A DNA stretch of 64,000 nucleotides. Origin: Mycolicibacterium moriokaense (GTDB lineage Bacteria > Actinomycetota > Actinomycetes > Mycobacteriales > Mycobacteriaceae). The stretch covers positions 3,472,001 through 3,536,000 of the forward strand of contig NZ_AP022560.1 of NCBI RefSeq assembly GCF_010726085.1. The letters run 5' to 3'. A program made the translations under genes and the position numbers. The notes under the pieces were generated by a model, which searched no databases, was not told the DNA's origin, and worked only from the letters and a program-made list of their open reading frames with translations. This document shows, one piece after another, positions 11,701-19,528 of this stretch. Numbering within the stretch: position 1 is the first letter of the stretch; every line of letters starts with the position of its first letter.

Positions 11701-14700
11701 AACGCCGGAGTGGACATCTGTCGATCACCGGCGAGGGACGCCGCTCGCGGATGCGGACCTCAGAGAAATCGTCAGCACCCTCAACGACCTCACGCCAAAT
11801 CTCACCAATCGCGTTGAGTCGGTGCATGCATTGCGCGATCACGCGGCGCTTTTCACTCAGGTGTCGCGCGGAACATCGCCGGAGGGCTTCGATGCCGAAT
11901 GGCGAATGATCAACCTGATGACGGTTGACGGCGACGAGGCAAGTCGCTGTGAACTATTCGACGAGGCGGACCTCGATGCGGCGCTCGCCCGGCTCGACGA
12001 ACTCACCCGCCCCACACCGCGACTGGAGAATGCCGCGACTCGGGTCATCGAGCAGTTCAGTGCCAGCGTCTCGGCGCGTGACTGGGGTGCCGTGGCGGAG
12101 CTGCTGGCCGACGACTTCTGCGATGACGATCGACGGCGGGTGGTGAGCAGCGCCATCCAACGCGGCCGGGATGCCCAGATCGCAAACTTGCGGGCAATCA
12201 CCGATCTCGGAATGGGAAGTTTCGAGCCAGTTGTCATTGCGATCCGTGGGCAGCGCCTGGCGCTTACCCGCACTCGGGTTACGGGCGGCGCGGGCAGTCC
12301 CCATATGTTCGGCCTCGAACCGCTGACGGTCGGTGAGATCAACGGGGATGGCCAGCTAGTGGCGGCGGTCCACTTCGACGATCTTGATGCCGCATTCGAA
12401 GAGCTCGACGCCCGGTATCTCGCAGGCGAGGCAGTCCCGTATGCGCAAGCGTGGTCGGTGCTCACCCAGGGATACGCGGCGGTGAGGAGGCATGAGCTTC
12501 CGGAGTGGACCCCCGATGCGGTGAATGTCGACCACAGACGGGGAGCCGCGTTCGCCCCAGGTGAACTCTCTTCGTATGTGCGCGAAATGTGGCACCAAAC
12601 GCCAGACGTCAGCATCTACATCGAGGCGGTTCATCGACTGAGCCCTGTCGGCGCGGTCGTCACTCATGTCGCGACCGGAACCTCCCAACATGGATTCGAG
12701 GGGGAGTGGCGAGTAATCACCCTTACGAAGATCGACGGCGACCGAATCAAACACAGCGAACTCTTTGACGAGAAAGACCTCGGTGCGGCGCTGGCGCGGT
12801 TCGACGAACTTTGTCGCCCCGCAACGCGATTGACGAATACGGCCAGCCGGGTTGAAGCACGCTGTCAGGCGCAGATCGCCGCGGGTAACTGGGACGCGGT
12901 GGCTTCGGTGATGGCTGACGACATTGTGATCGACGATCGCCGGCGGGTGGTCAACGCCGGTCTTCGGCGCGGTCGAAGCGCCGTGGTCGACGACCTACGA
13001 GTAGGGGCCAAGATCGGTCTCACAGAGATAGCACGAACTGGCATTGCGACCAGGGGCGAGCATCTGACCCTCAGCCACATCCGCTACGGGAGCGGGGCGC
13101 AGCGACCCGAGTCGAGTGTGATCGAGCTCGCTCAACTCGTCGAGATCGATGCGGACGAGCGGATCGCTGCGCTCGTCCTTTTCGATCCCGAGGACATTCA
13201 TGCTGCATTCGAAGAACTCGATGCGCGGTACCTCGCCGGCGAAGCAGCTGCGCATTCGCAGACGTGGTCGGTGGTCGTGAAGGCTTATGCCTTGATGAAT
13301 CAGCGCGGCTTACCGGCGACCACGCCGCGATGGGTGAACATCGACCACCGCAGGGGAGCTACCTTCGCATCAGGCGATATGACCGCGTACGTAGAAGCGG
13401 CGTGGGCTGACCTCGAGCAGAACCTCCGCATTTACGTCGAGGCTGCGCATCGACTCAATGAATCCGGAACCGTCGTCACCCAGGTTCTGAGAGGCACCAC
13501 GCGCGAAGGCTTTGACGCTGAATGGCGGACGATCAACCTCTTTACCGTCGAGGGCGAGCTATTCAGCCGGTGCGAGTTGTTCGACGAGGCTGATCTCGAC
13601 GCCGCACTTGCCCAGTTCGATGAACTCAGTCGGCCGAAACCTCCGATGGAGAACGCGGCGAGCCAATTGGGCGTTCGTTTCCGGGCATCATTCGCTGCCC
13701 GCGATTGGGACGCGATGGCTGAGATGTTGGCAGACGACCTGCAGAACGAGGACCGCCGCCGAGTCGTGAACGGTGGGATTCGACGCGGCAAGTACTCGCT
13801 GTTGCATGACATGCGGCCTGCCGCCAGCTTCGGGATCCAAGAATTTGCGACCGACGTGATCGCAACGCGCGGTGAACGTCTCGTCCTGGCTCGGGCAGAG
13901 TCGCGTTACGAAGCGAGACCCGGGGCGTTTTACGTCGAGAACGTTGTACTAGGCGAAATCGATGGTGACGGTCGAATGACGGCCCAGATCATTTTCGATG
14001 TCGACGACATCGATGCTGCCTTTGAAGAACTCGACGCCCGGTATCTCACCGGTGAGGCGGCCCCGTACGCAGACATATGGTCGGTCATCGCAGCGGGCTA
14101 TGCCACGCTCAACCGACACGAGCTGCCTCCGACCCCACCAGACTTCGTCAACCTCGACCACCGAAAGGGTGGAGGTACTTTCGCGGTGGGCGATCTGCTC
14201 CCATTTATCCATGCTTCGTGGGAGGACACGCCAGACAACAAGATCCGCGTCGAGGTTGTCCATCGACTGAACATGTTTGGGGCTGTCGTCACCAGCGCGA
14301 CGCAGGGTACGTCTAGAACGGGCTTCGCCGCCGAGTGGCGACAGATCGATCTGGTGACCGTCGATCGCGGCATGATCAATCGCACTGAATTGTTCGATGA
14401 GGTAGACCTCGACGCAGCATTAGCCAAGTTCGACGAACTCAGCGGACCAGCGCGAATCGAAAACACCGCGACCCGCGCGGAAGCGCGCGCCTTGGCGTGC
14501 TTTGCGACCCGCGACTGGGCGTCCATGGCGGAGTACTTGGCGGAGGATCTTTCGCTTGACGATCGTCGCCGCATCGTGAACGCCGGGACGCGGCGTGGTC
14601 GAAGTGCTGCGATCGCCGATGCGCGGGCCGTGGCGGGTCTGGGCGGCACTGAGATCACCTCGGATGTCATCGCCACGCGCGGCGACCGTCTCTTCCTCGC

Positions 14701-17700
14701 ACGTTCCCACCTGTCCAGCCGCGGCCAAGGGCCCGAAACGTTCAACACCGAGTCGCTGTGCGTCGCGATGAGCGATGACGACGGGCGGATTGCCGCCAGA
14801 GTGGTGTTTGATCCCGACGACATCGATGCGGCGCTAGCGGAACTCGATGCCCGATACGTGGCGAGCGAAGCGTTGCCATATTCCCGGGTGTGGTCCGTCA
14901 TCACCGATACATATGCCGCGCTAAACCGCCACGAGCTCGCGCCGATACCGCCGGACTGGGTCTATGTCGACCGCCACAGTCCCGCACTGTTCCACGGTGA
15001 CTTCGCTGCAAACATGCGCGCCGCGTGGGAAGTCATGCCCGATTGGCACATCGATATAGTCGCGGTCCACCGCCTCACTCATATCGGGGCAGTACTCACT
15101 GCTGTCGCTCGTGGAACCTCGCGGCAGGGCTTCGGCGGTGAAGAGCCGGGCATTGCAGTGGTGACCGTTCGAGACGACGGGATTAATCGCTTCGAGTACT
15201 TCGACGACGCCGATCTCGACGACGCGCTCGCGAGGTTCGATGAGCTCAGTAGGGAAACAGGTCGGCCGCAGAACCAGGCGAGTCGACTGCATGAACGGCT
15301 CGATGCAGCCTTCTCTGCCCGTGACTGGGCCGCGATGGCAGAGCTGTTGGCGGATGACACGTCCACAGACGATCGACGTTCCATTGTCGGTCTGGGGCTT
15401 CGACGCGGCAGGGATGCCGCGATCGGCGATTGGCGTGCGATTGCGGACGTCGGTGTCAAGGACATCACTGCCACCGTGATCGCAACTCGCGGAGAACATC
15501 TCGTACTCAGTCGCTACCGATTCGGCGGGCACGATCAGAGGTCGGAGGCATACCGCACGGAGGTGCTCGGCATCGTCGAGATCGACGACGAACAGCGGAT
15601 CACGGCCTGCGTGATGTTTGACCTCGAAGAGATCACTGCTGCGTTTGAGGAACTCGACGCTAGGTACGCAGAAGGTGAGGCGGCGTCGCGCTCCCATACC
15701 TGGACACTGGTCAAGGGAATATTTGCCGCGATGAACCGGAGCGAATTGCCTGCGGCGACACCGGATTGGGTGGTTGAGGATCATCGTCGCCTGCCGATGA
15801 TCCAAGATGCGTCGCGCGACGCGTACCTGGCGGCTGCAATAGAGGTCCCGCGAACCGCCGTGTACATCGAGTCGGTGCATCGGCTCGGCAACTCGGCGGC
15901 CTTACTGTCCTGGCAGGGGGATTGGACGACACCGGACGGGTTCGATGCTCAGTGGCGGGGGATCAGTCTCACGATATTCGATGGCGATTTGATCGACCGC
16001 GTCGAGATTTTCGACGAGGACGATCTGGACGCCGCGCTTGCGCGGTTCGACGAACTCATGGTCCCAGCAAGCCAACTGGCGAATATGGCGAGCCGTGTGG
16101 CCGACAAGTATGAGGAGTCTTTGGCGGCGCGCGATTGGGCGGCGATGGCGGAGGTACTGGCCGAGGACATCGTCGCCATAGACCGGCGTCGGGTCGTGAA
16201 TGCCGGCGTCCGCCGAGGGCGAGATGTGCAGATCGCGGATATGCAAGCCGCTGTCGAGGTCGGGTTCGAGCATATGACATTTCGCCTCATCGCGACCCGG
16301 GGCGAACGCCTGGTCCTCAAACGTGTCCATACAAGGAACCGTGGTCAGTTGCCCGGTGAAGTCAGCGCGGAGATGCTCGGCATCATCGAGATCGATGCGG
16401 ACAATCGAATTGCCGCGACGGTCGCATTCGACCTCGACGACGTCGACGCTGCGTTCGCCGAGCTCGATTCTCGTTATCTTGCTGGGGAAGCCTCGGCTCA
16501 CGCAGAGGTCTGGTCCGTCGTGGCTGATATCTACGCAGCCCTCAACCGTCGTGAACTGCCGGCTACGACACGTGATTGGGTCAATGTCGACCATAGGACG
16601 GGGGTCTGCATTCCGGCAGGTGAGATGACAGCGTTCCTTCATGCCGCGGGGGAGTTGACTCCTGACGCCAGAATCCATGTTGAAGCGGTGCATCGGGTGA
16701 CCGATCTCGGAGCAGTGCTCACGCAAGTCCAGCGTGGTACGTCAAGCGAAGGCTTCGAGGCGGAGTGGCGAGAGGTCGTCATCTTCGCGGTCGACGGCGA
16801 TTTGATCAGTCGCGTAGAGATCTTCGACGAAGCAGACCTTGACGACGCGTTGGCGCGGTTGGAGGAATTGACACCCGCAGCGCCCCAACTGAATAACTCC
16901 GCGATCCGCGGGGATACCCAAGCCGCAGACGCATTCAACACTCGGGATCTGGACAGCTACCTCGCCGCGTTTGACCGCGATGCGCGTTATGAGGACCGGC
17001 GAAAAGGCCTGCGCAACGAGGGCCCAGTGGACCATGAACTCGCACATGGACTGTTGTTCACCGGAGCGCCGACTTGGCGTGTCGAGATCGCGCCAGTCGC
17101 GATCCGAGGGCCTCGTCTGGCACTAGTTCGCCATATCTGTCGCGACAACGGCGAGGCCGATCGCCCGGTCGTTGCAGAGGTGCTGGCGCTTGTAGAGGCC
17201 ACCGAGGACGAATTGCTTTGCCGCAGTATTCTTTTCGATCCCGAAGACATCGAAGCTGCCTTCGCGGAACTGGACACCCGCTGGATAGCGTCGGGGGATT
17301 GCACCCACACAAAGGTCGACGCTGTCCAGACCACCCATCTCGAGACGTTCGCACCTCTGCTGAAGAACGCAGCAACCCGCATCCTCACACGCGTAATAGA
17401 TGCATTCAGCAGACGCGACCCTGATGGGTATCTCGCACTTTTCGCCAAGGACTGCATGTACGAAGATCGGCGAAAAGGGCTGCGCGACGCGGGTTCAATC
17501 AGGCCGGAATACGCGCACACAGTGACATTCGGTGCGGCCGCCGGGTGGCGTGCGGAGTTTGAGCCCATCGCCGTCAGGGGCGAGCATCTGATGCTGAGCC
17601 GCGTGACATTCCGCGATCTGAGCGAGACCGGTAGTCCTATCGCTGTCGAGGCTTTGAACCTCGGCAGTCTTGACAACGACGAATTGATCTCGTGGTTCGC

Positions 17701-18181
17701 GATTTTCGACCCCGAAGACATCGACTCGGCCTTCGATGAGCTCCATGCTCGGTGGATCGCGTCGGGTGAGGTAGACCATCCAGAAGTCATCGAATCGATG
17801 CGCCAAGTGATCGAATGCGCCAACCGTCAAGACTGGGATACGTTGGCCGCTCGCGAATCCGGCGCCACGTTCGTCAACCACCGACAGCTCGGGACTGGGG
17901 ACAAGATCGGTGACCACTGGACATCCCTCCGCGCGATGGCGTCACTGATTCCCGACATCCGCGTAGACGTCGCCGACATTCCCAAGCACTCCGCGAAGGG
18001 GGTCGTCATCAGCGTTGTCGTCAGAGGCGCGACGGCCGAGGGCACTGCGATCGAACTGCCGACCGTCATTCTTCTCCACTTCGACGGACCTCGCGTGACG
18101 CGGATGGAGGCCTTCGATCACAACCAACGCGATCAGGCACTCGCTCGCTTCGACGAACTCGACCATATTGGCGCGGTCTAG
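5714..18181 (+). CDS. giant SARP/BTAD - adenylyl cyclase - STAND ATPase - SnoaL/NTF2-array protein
   Basis: One continuous frame of 4,155 residues. Residues 7-93 look like an OmpR/SARP winged helix and 96-245 the BTAD helices. Residues 257-435 are a class III cyclase with metal aspartates D268 (TDIEGST) and D313, K307, and the transition-state pair N371/R375, so catalysis looks possible. Residues 455-800 are an AAA/STAND ATPase with Walker A GEPGVGKT (486-493) and Walker B ILDDLHW (600-606). Residues 800-1260 are helical/TPR-like. From about 1276 to the end lie roughly 21 SnoaL/NTF2-like units: two A-like copies 140 residues apart, eight A-B pairs with A starts at 1564, 1833, 2104, 2373, 2645, 2915, 3185 and 3455, then two A units and a last B. 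The array is visibly less GC-rich than the head. GTG 5714 is chosen; GTG 5732 is possible. It is inferred to be a cytosolic one-component regulator; its ligand is unknown. Confidence 0.88.
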   Translation: MTTLQHVELGVLGPLQVRQHGLPVAVPGAKPRAILTMLGLHGGSVVSADTLAELLWGADPPRTAAKALQTHISSLRRALGDGFVLTEGSGWTLSTTEIDATRYKVAARLGRDAIAAGDAGQAVARFDEALALWRGVPELPEGPRADSERTRWIEGHAALVEDRADALLATGRAAEIIGELEAAIADAPLRERRWGQLMLALYRAGRQGEALAAFQRARSLLGDELGVDPGPNLRRLEAAIVAQDPALEIPVSQQLSAVTKAVTFLLTDIEGSTAAWEAQPDAMAVALARHDEIVERVVTSRGGRLVKTRGEGDATFSVFDRPSAAAAAAIQLQEAIGHEPWALAQPMRIRIALHTGEVELRDGDYFGRAVNRAARLRSLAAGGQILCSGATAELVIDSLADDVVLADLGIRQLRNLARPEHVFELRLETTEEAPAQPSEPPIQRPALPAVLTGAGPFVGRGRELAGLLAAWQSTLTVGTQAVLVAGEPGVGKTRLAGEWSRQAYEQGAVVLYGRCDEDLGAAYQPFAEALRSLMPCLGAKRLRALRGVEALLPLVPGLTEVVPDLPTPPRSDPDTERYALFDAVVALLAAASASAPVVLILDDLHWAAKPTLLLLRHLLRFGEHARVQIVGTYRSTDLDRSHPLAAMLADLHRDGSATRLALSGLDEDDVTAYVAEAGYDDEELARALASVTGGNPFFLIEALRHVDESGGRWDPSTLPQGVREAVSRRLSRLPEETNKALAAAAVVGSRFPLALVESVVGTDLIDAFDEACKAGIVIEEPGGRYRFNHALVRQSLLAELASVRRMRLHQRIAATLEAEAGADDDELLAELAYHYFECAWAGNAAKAVEYCRRAADQAMARLAYEGAADLFDKALHALEELDEELPDRDALQAELLVARCEALLAAGDVVSAAGAVAQLQRAAGDSVRLAAWGACFDGELSMLTEPERLDEIEAAVAAAAEKLAGLEDAAGEAKAHTVRAMCLARLGRIGDAETALDQALTAARRAHEHRRVNAVLAGAPLAALWGPNPVPRAGGRCLDVVRLLRITTGSPVVEATSTRCQGVLDALRGRAAAGRALIDSARRSLTELGMRHALLEVDQFAGIVELVADDPAAAEPLLRRAYDGFRRMGLDADTAETAALLARACLALDRDAEADELCAESERLAGHALKPSIAWRTVRAQLLARNGTHDEARLVAQEAVAVAERTDLLVDHGDACLALATVLDMAGDAAGARAAAERAAELYELKGAAALAGKARQLVGTRIPPVRSEPEIPDRELDNECMRTLRRVDAAVQNSDRAAMEREYAPLGSIESRRKIVGFTRVAYRPHEFVSETETFAHGLHATRSRRSILALRGERLSLSRLEVGTPDVSPGAPQDEWLQVVGLDENGRIVVQVWFDVEDLEAAMAELDAMHADVELENECVRVLRRVADAVSRRALSEVEREHASIGSIESHRKIVGFERMDLPAREMARGADRFIRDMRAVQRHRSIIAIRGERLALARSVVGTADATPGAPQDEMLQLVGLDDDGRIALQIWFDVEDIDAAIAEMEATHARFEHGRPTRRLENAASRVEDQCYALFTQGRADEIAALLAVDHFNEDRRRGLRRVTRDRAAALENIRAIADLGVGATNVPIALRGNRLCLSRIQWEQRQAGPNPFTAETLELSEVDAEGLETTRVVFDPDDVEAAFQELDARYLSGEAAAHAHTWSVIAGTFAAVSHDEVPPMSPDCVTLDHRRTRNFAPGDLEAYVQAGHDLDQHIETHVQVVHRLNDLGAVVGYVAYTRSKEGFDAEWREVSLSIVDGDAVTRCELFEDTDLDTAVAKFDALTRSAVQLENAATRVNNRFDACLADRDWKSMAAVVAADMCHDDRRRVVGAGIRRGRNAEISDMQAIAGLGVVSAKSTVVATRGERLALLRTRFSGREEGPDAFHTDIVDIIEINADDQITRRIAFDADDIEAAFEELEARYLAGEAAAYAQTWSVVVGVFAALARHEMPDVTPEWTSVDHRRGTPLADADLREIVSTLNDLTPNLTNRVESVHALRDHAALFTQVSRGTSPEGFDAEWRMINLMTVDGDEASRCELFDEADLDAALARLDELTRPTPRLENAATRVIEQFSASVSARDWGAVAELLADDFCDDDRRRVVSSAIQRGRDAQIANLRAITDLGMGSFEPVVIAIRGQRLALTRTRVTGGAGSPHMFGLEPLTVGEINGDGQLVAAVHFDDLDAAFEELDARYLAGEAVPYAQAWSVLTQGYAAVRRHELPEWTPDAVNVDHRRGAAFAPGELSSYVREMWHQTPDVSIYIEAVHRLSPVGAVVTHVATGTSQHGFEGEWRVITLTKIDGDRIKHSELFDEKDLGAALARFDELCRPATRLTNTASRVEARCQAQIAAGNWDAVASVMADDIVIDDRRRVVNAGLRRGRSAVVDDLRVGAKIGLTEIARTGIATRGEHLTLSHIRYGSGAQRPESSVIELAQLVEIDADERIAALVLFDPEDIHAAFEELDARYLAGEAAAHSQTWSVVVKAYALMNQRGLPATTPRWVNIDHRRGATFASGDMTAYVEAAWADLEQNLRIYVEAAHRLNESGTVVTQVLRGTTREGFDAEWRTINLFTVEGELFSRCELFDEADLDAALAQFDELSRPKPPMENAASQLGVRFRASFAARDWDAMAEMLADDLQNEDRRRVVNGGIRRGKYSLLHDMRPAASFGIQEFATDVIATRGERLVLARAESRYEARPGAFYVENVVLGEIDGDGRMTAQIIFDVDDIDAAFEELDARYLTGEAAPYADIWSVIAAGYATLNRHELPPTPPDFVNLDHRKGGGTFAVGDLLPFIHASWEDTPDNKIRVEVVHRLNMFGAVVTSATQGTSRTGFAAEWRQIDLVTVDRGMINRTELFDEVDLDAALAKFDELSGPARIENTATRAEARALACFATRDWASMAEYLAEDLSLDDRRRIVNAGTRRGRSAAIADARAVAGLGGTEITSDVIATRGDRLFLARSHLSSRGQGPETFNTESLCVAMSDDDGRIAARVVFDPDDIDAALAELDARYVASEALPYSRVWSVITDTYAALNRHELAPIPPDWVYVDRHSPALFHGDFAANMRAAWEVMPDWHIDIVAVHRLTHIGAVLTAVARGTSRQGFGGEEPGIAVVTVRDDGINRFEYFDDADLDDALARFDELSRETGRPQNQASRLHERLDAAFSARDWAAMAELLADDTSTDDRRSIVGLGLRRGRDAAIGDWRAIADVGVKDITATVIATRGEHLVLSRYRFGGHDQRSEAYRTEVLGIVEIDDEQRITACVMFDLEEITAAFEELDARYAEGEAASRSHTWTLVKGIFAAMNRSELPAATPDWVVEDHRRLPMIQDASRDAYLAAAIEVPRTAVYIESVHRLGNSAALLSWQGDWTTPDGFDAQWRGISLTIFDGDLIDRVEIFDEDDLDAALARFDELMVPASQLANMASRVADKYEESLAARDWAAMAEVLAEDIVAIDRRRVVNAGVRRGRDVQIADMQAAVEVGFEHMTFRLIATRGERLVLKRVHTRNRGQLPGEVSAEMLGIIEIDADNRIAATVAFDLDDVDAAFAELDSRYLAGEASAHAEVWSVVADIYAALNRRELPATTRDWVNVDHRTGVCIPAGEMTAFLHAAGELTPDARIHVEAVHRVTDLGAVLTQVQRGTSSEGFEAEWREVVIFAVDGDLISRVEIFDEADLDDALARLEELTPAAPQLNNSAIRGDTQAADAFNTRDLDSYLAAFDRDARYEDRRKGLRNEGPVDHELAHGLLFTGAPTWRVEIAPVAIRGPRLALVRHICRDNGEADRPVVAEVLALVEATEDELLCRSILFDPEDIEAAFAELDTRWIASGDCTHTKVDAVQTTHLETFAPLLKNAATRILTRVIDAFSRRDPDGYLALFAKDCMYEDRRKGLRDAGSIRPEYAHTVTFGAAAGWRAEFEPIAVRGEHLMLSRVTFRDLSETGSPIAVEALNLGSLDNDELISWFAIFDPEDIDSAFDELHARWIASGEVDHPEVIESMRQVIECANRQDWDTLAARESGATFVNHRQLGTGDKIGDHWTSLRAMASLIPDIRVDVADIPKHSAKGVVISVVVRGATAEGTAIELPTVILLHFDGPRVTRMEAFDHNQRDQALARFDELDHIGAV
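9541..10395 (+). repeat. tandem 420-nt duplication inside the giant gene
   Basis: Two adjacent segments of about 140 codons begin near 9541 and 9961. Their 3-prime halves (about 9820-9953 and 10240-10373) are nearly the same at the DNA level, with shared blocks such as cctggggcgcc and tggttcgacgtcgagga. They are the first two units of the C-terminal array and look like the most recent duplication in it. Both lack the DDRRR motif of the later units and carry RRKIVGF or HRKIVGF instead. Confidence 0.7.
10403..16888 (+). repeat. eight-copy A-B domain repeat, period about 810 nt
   Basis: Successive A units start at 10403, 11210, 12023, 12830, 13646, 14456, 15266 and 16076, with the next A at 16889. 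The intervals are 807, 813, 807, 816, 810, 810, 810 and 813 nt. Each A unit carries a DDRRRVV-like motif, an ATRGERL motif and a closing FEELDARYLAGEA. Each B unit carries WSVV, VDHRRG, VEAVHRL, EGFDAEWR and closing ELFDEADLDAALARFDEL. Protein identity is high but DNA identity is moderate, so these copies are old and kept in frame. They probably represent SnoaL/NTF2-like ligand-binding folds. Confidence 0.8.
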
Positions 18182-19434
18182 TTGTTGTTGGGTGGTTGGG
18201 GTTCGAAGGGGTTGTACCACCACCATTGGGCGCGTTCGCCGAGGGGACCGGGGCAGGGTGGGACGTTGGGTGGGGGTGTGGTGGGTGGTCGGGCTAGTGA
18301 TGCGGGGCTCAGTATTTGGCCGGTGTCGTCGGTGACGGTGAGGCGCTCGGGGGGTCCGGTGATGGTGATCTCGCCACGGTGATGCATGCGGTGGTGATAC
18401 GGGCACACCAGGACGAGGTTGTTCATTTCGGTGAGGCCGCCGTCTTCCCAGTGCCGTAGGTGGTGGGCGTGCAGGCCGCGGGTGGCGCCGCATCCGGGCA
18501 CGGCGCAGGTGGGGTGGCGGAATTCCAGGGCGCGGCGCAGTCGGCGGTTGATCAGCCGGGTGGTGCGCCCGGCGCCGATGACGTTGCCGTCCCGGTGGAA
18601 CCAGACTTCGGCGGTGGCGTCACAGGTGAGGTATTGGCGTTCGGCGTCGGTCAGCAGCGGCCCCAAGTGCAGTGAGCCGAGGCGTTCTTTGACGTCGAGG
18701 TGCACGAGGACGGTGGTGTGTTGGCCGTGGGGTCGGCGCGTGACGTCGGCGTCCCAGCCGGTCTGGATCAGTTGCAGGAACGCGTCCAGGGTGGTCGGAA
18801 ACGGCGGCCGCAGCGGGGAAGCCTTTTTGTGGGGGTCGTGGTCGGCGGGATTGTCGTCGGTGTCGTCGAGATTGTGGTCGCGTTTGTATTGGGCGATCAG
18901 CGCGTCGTGATGGGATTTCAGCGCGGCGTCGAACATTGCGGCTTCGGGGTGGGCGAGTCGGATGCGCCAACAAGTGAGGTTGTCGTCGCTGGTTTTGGTG
19001 ATCGAGGGTTGGGGGGCCCAGGGGCTGGGTTCCGGGCGTGGTTCCAGTCGTACCGCGGTGCGCAGTTGGGTGACGGTGGCCACGGCGGCCAGTGGGGCGT
19101 AGTGGTCATCGGAGCCGTCGGCGGCGCGTGCGGCGATGACGCCGACCTGATCCAGTGAGAGCCGGCCTTCGCGCATCCCGGCCACACAGCGGGGGAACTG
19201 GGCGAGTCGGCCGGCTATGGTGGCGATGGTTTTGGCGTTGGTCGGGGAGGTGCCGGTCTTCCAGGCCATCAGCGCCGCCAGCGACCGTGCGCCGGTGATC
19301 CCCCTGAGCCGGTCGTTTTCGATCTCGGCGGCGATCTCCACGATGCGCGCATCGATGGCGTTGCGTTGACCGCTTAACTCCGCCAACTCGTCGAACAACA
19401 CCTCAAGACGCTCTTTCGGTGCGATCGCCAACAT
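18178..19434 (-). CDS. 13E12 repeat family HNH endonuclease-like protein (DUF222 + HNH)
   Basis: Residues 1-300 are the DUF222 region typical of mycobacterial 13E12 (REP13E12) proteins, and residues near 315-360 form an HNH nuclease core: CAVPGCG, then HAHHLRHWEDGG, then N and CPYHHRMHH. The cysteine pairs probably bind structural zinc. Length, 418, is usual for the family. Such genes occur in many copies in mycobacteria and some serve as phage integration targets; their cellular role is not settled. The C-terminus is proline-rich and ends with three Asn. Its TAG stop shares the CTAG at 18178-18181 with the TAG of the convergent giant gene. The divergent ArsR-type gene begins 94 nt from its start. 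Confidence 0.9.
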   Translation of the reverse strand: MLAIAPKERLEVLFDELAELSGQRNAIDARIVEIAAEIENDRLRGITGARSLAALMAWKTGTSPTNAKTIATIAGRLAQFPRCVAGMREGRLSLDQVGVIAARAADGSDDHYAPLAAVATVTQLRTAVRLEPRPEPSPWAPQPSITKTSDDNLTCWRIRLAHPEAAMFDAALKSHHDALIAQYKRDHNLDDTDDNPADHDPHKKASPLRPPFPTTLDAFLQLIQTGWDADVTRRPHGQHTTVLVHLDVKERLGSLHLGPLLTDAERQYLTCDATAEVWFHRDGNVIGAGRTTRLINRRLRRALEFRHPTCAVPGCGATRGLHAHHLRHWEDGGLTEMNNLVLVCPYHHRMHHRGEITITGPPERLTVTDDTGQILSPASLARPPTTPPPNVPPCPGPLGERAQWWWYNPFEPQPPNNN

Positions 19435-19471
19435 GACCCCATCAAAACAACAGGGTCCGACAAGTTGACCA

Positions 19472-19501
19472 TTGACATGCAGCCCAGCGGCTGCCTATGT
19501 T
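19472..19501 (+). promoter_or_regulatory. sigma-A type promoter TTGACA-N18-TATGTT of ArsR-SRPBCC operon
   Basis: A consensus -35 hexamer TTGACA lies at 19472-19477 and a -10-like TATGTT at 19496-19501, with an 18-nt spacer. Transcription should begin near 19508, about 20 nt before the chosen start codon. The TTG of the -35 is in frame with the gene, so a start there would be a misannotation. The spacer contains the first inverted repeat and the region just after the -10 contains the second. Confidence 0.6.
19479..19494. promoter_or_regulatory. operator 1: GCAGCC-N4-GGCTGC inverted repeat
   Basis: GCAGCC (19479-19484) and GGCTGC (19489-19494) form a perfect 6-bp inverted repeat lying inside the promoter spacer. 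It shares the ATGCAGCC sequence with operator 2. Binding of the adjacent ArsR-type regulator is inferred from position and shared sequence. Confidence 0.55.
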
Positions 19502-19504
19502 AAA

Positions 19505-19526
19505 CATGCAGCCAATCAGCTGCATG
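19505..19526. promoter_or_regulatory. operator 2: CATGCAGC-N6-GCTGCATG inverted repeat
   Basis: CATGCAGC (19505-19512) and GCTGCATG (19519-19526) are a perfect 8-bp inverted repeat that covers the expected transcription start and ends 2 nt before the ATG at 19529. Together with operator 1 it would block both polymerase binding and escape, as expected for an autorepressed ArsR-family gene. Confidence 0.6.
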
Positions 19527-19528
19527 AA

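Noticed and set aside
10403..17362. CRISPR or DNA satellite explanation for the repeats in the giant gene
   Set aside because: The repeats are in frame, 800 nt long, conserved as protein and diverged as DNA, which excludes a CRISPR array.
18178..19434. 13E12 gene as a mobile element or integrated phage
   Set aside because: No integrase, transposase or flanking repeats were found; the family alone does not prove mobility.
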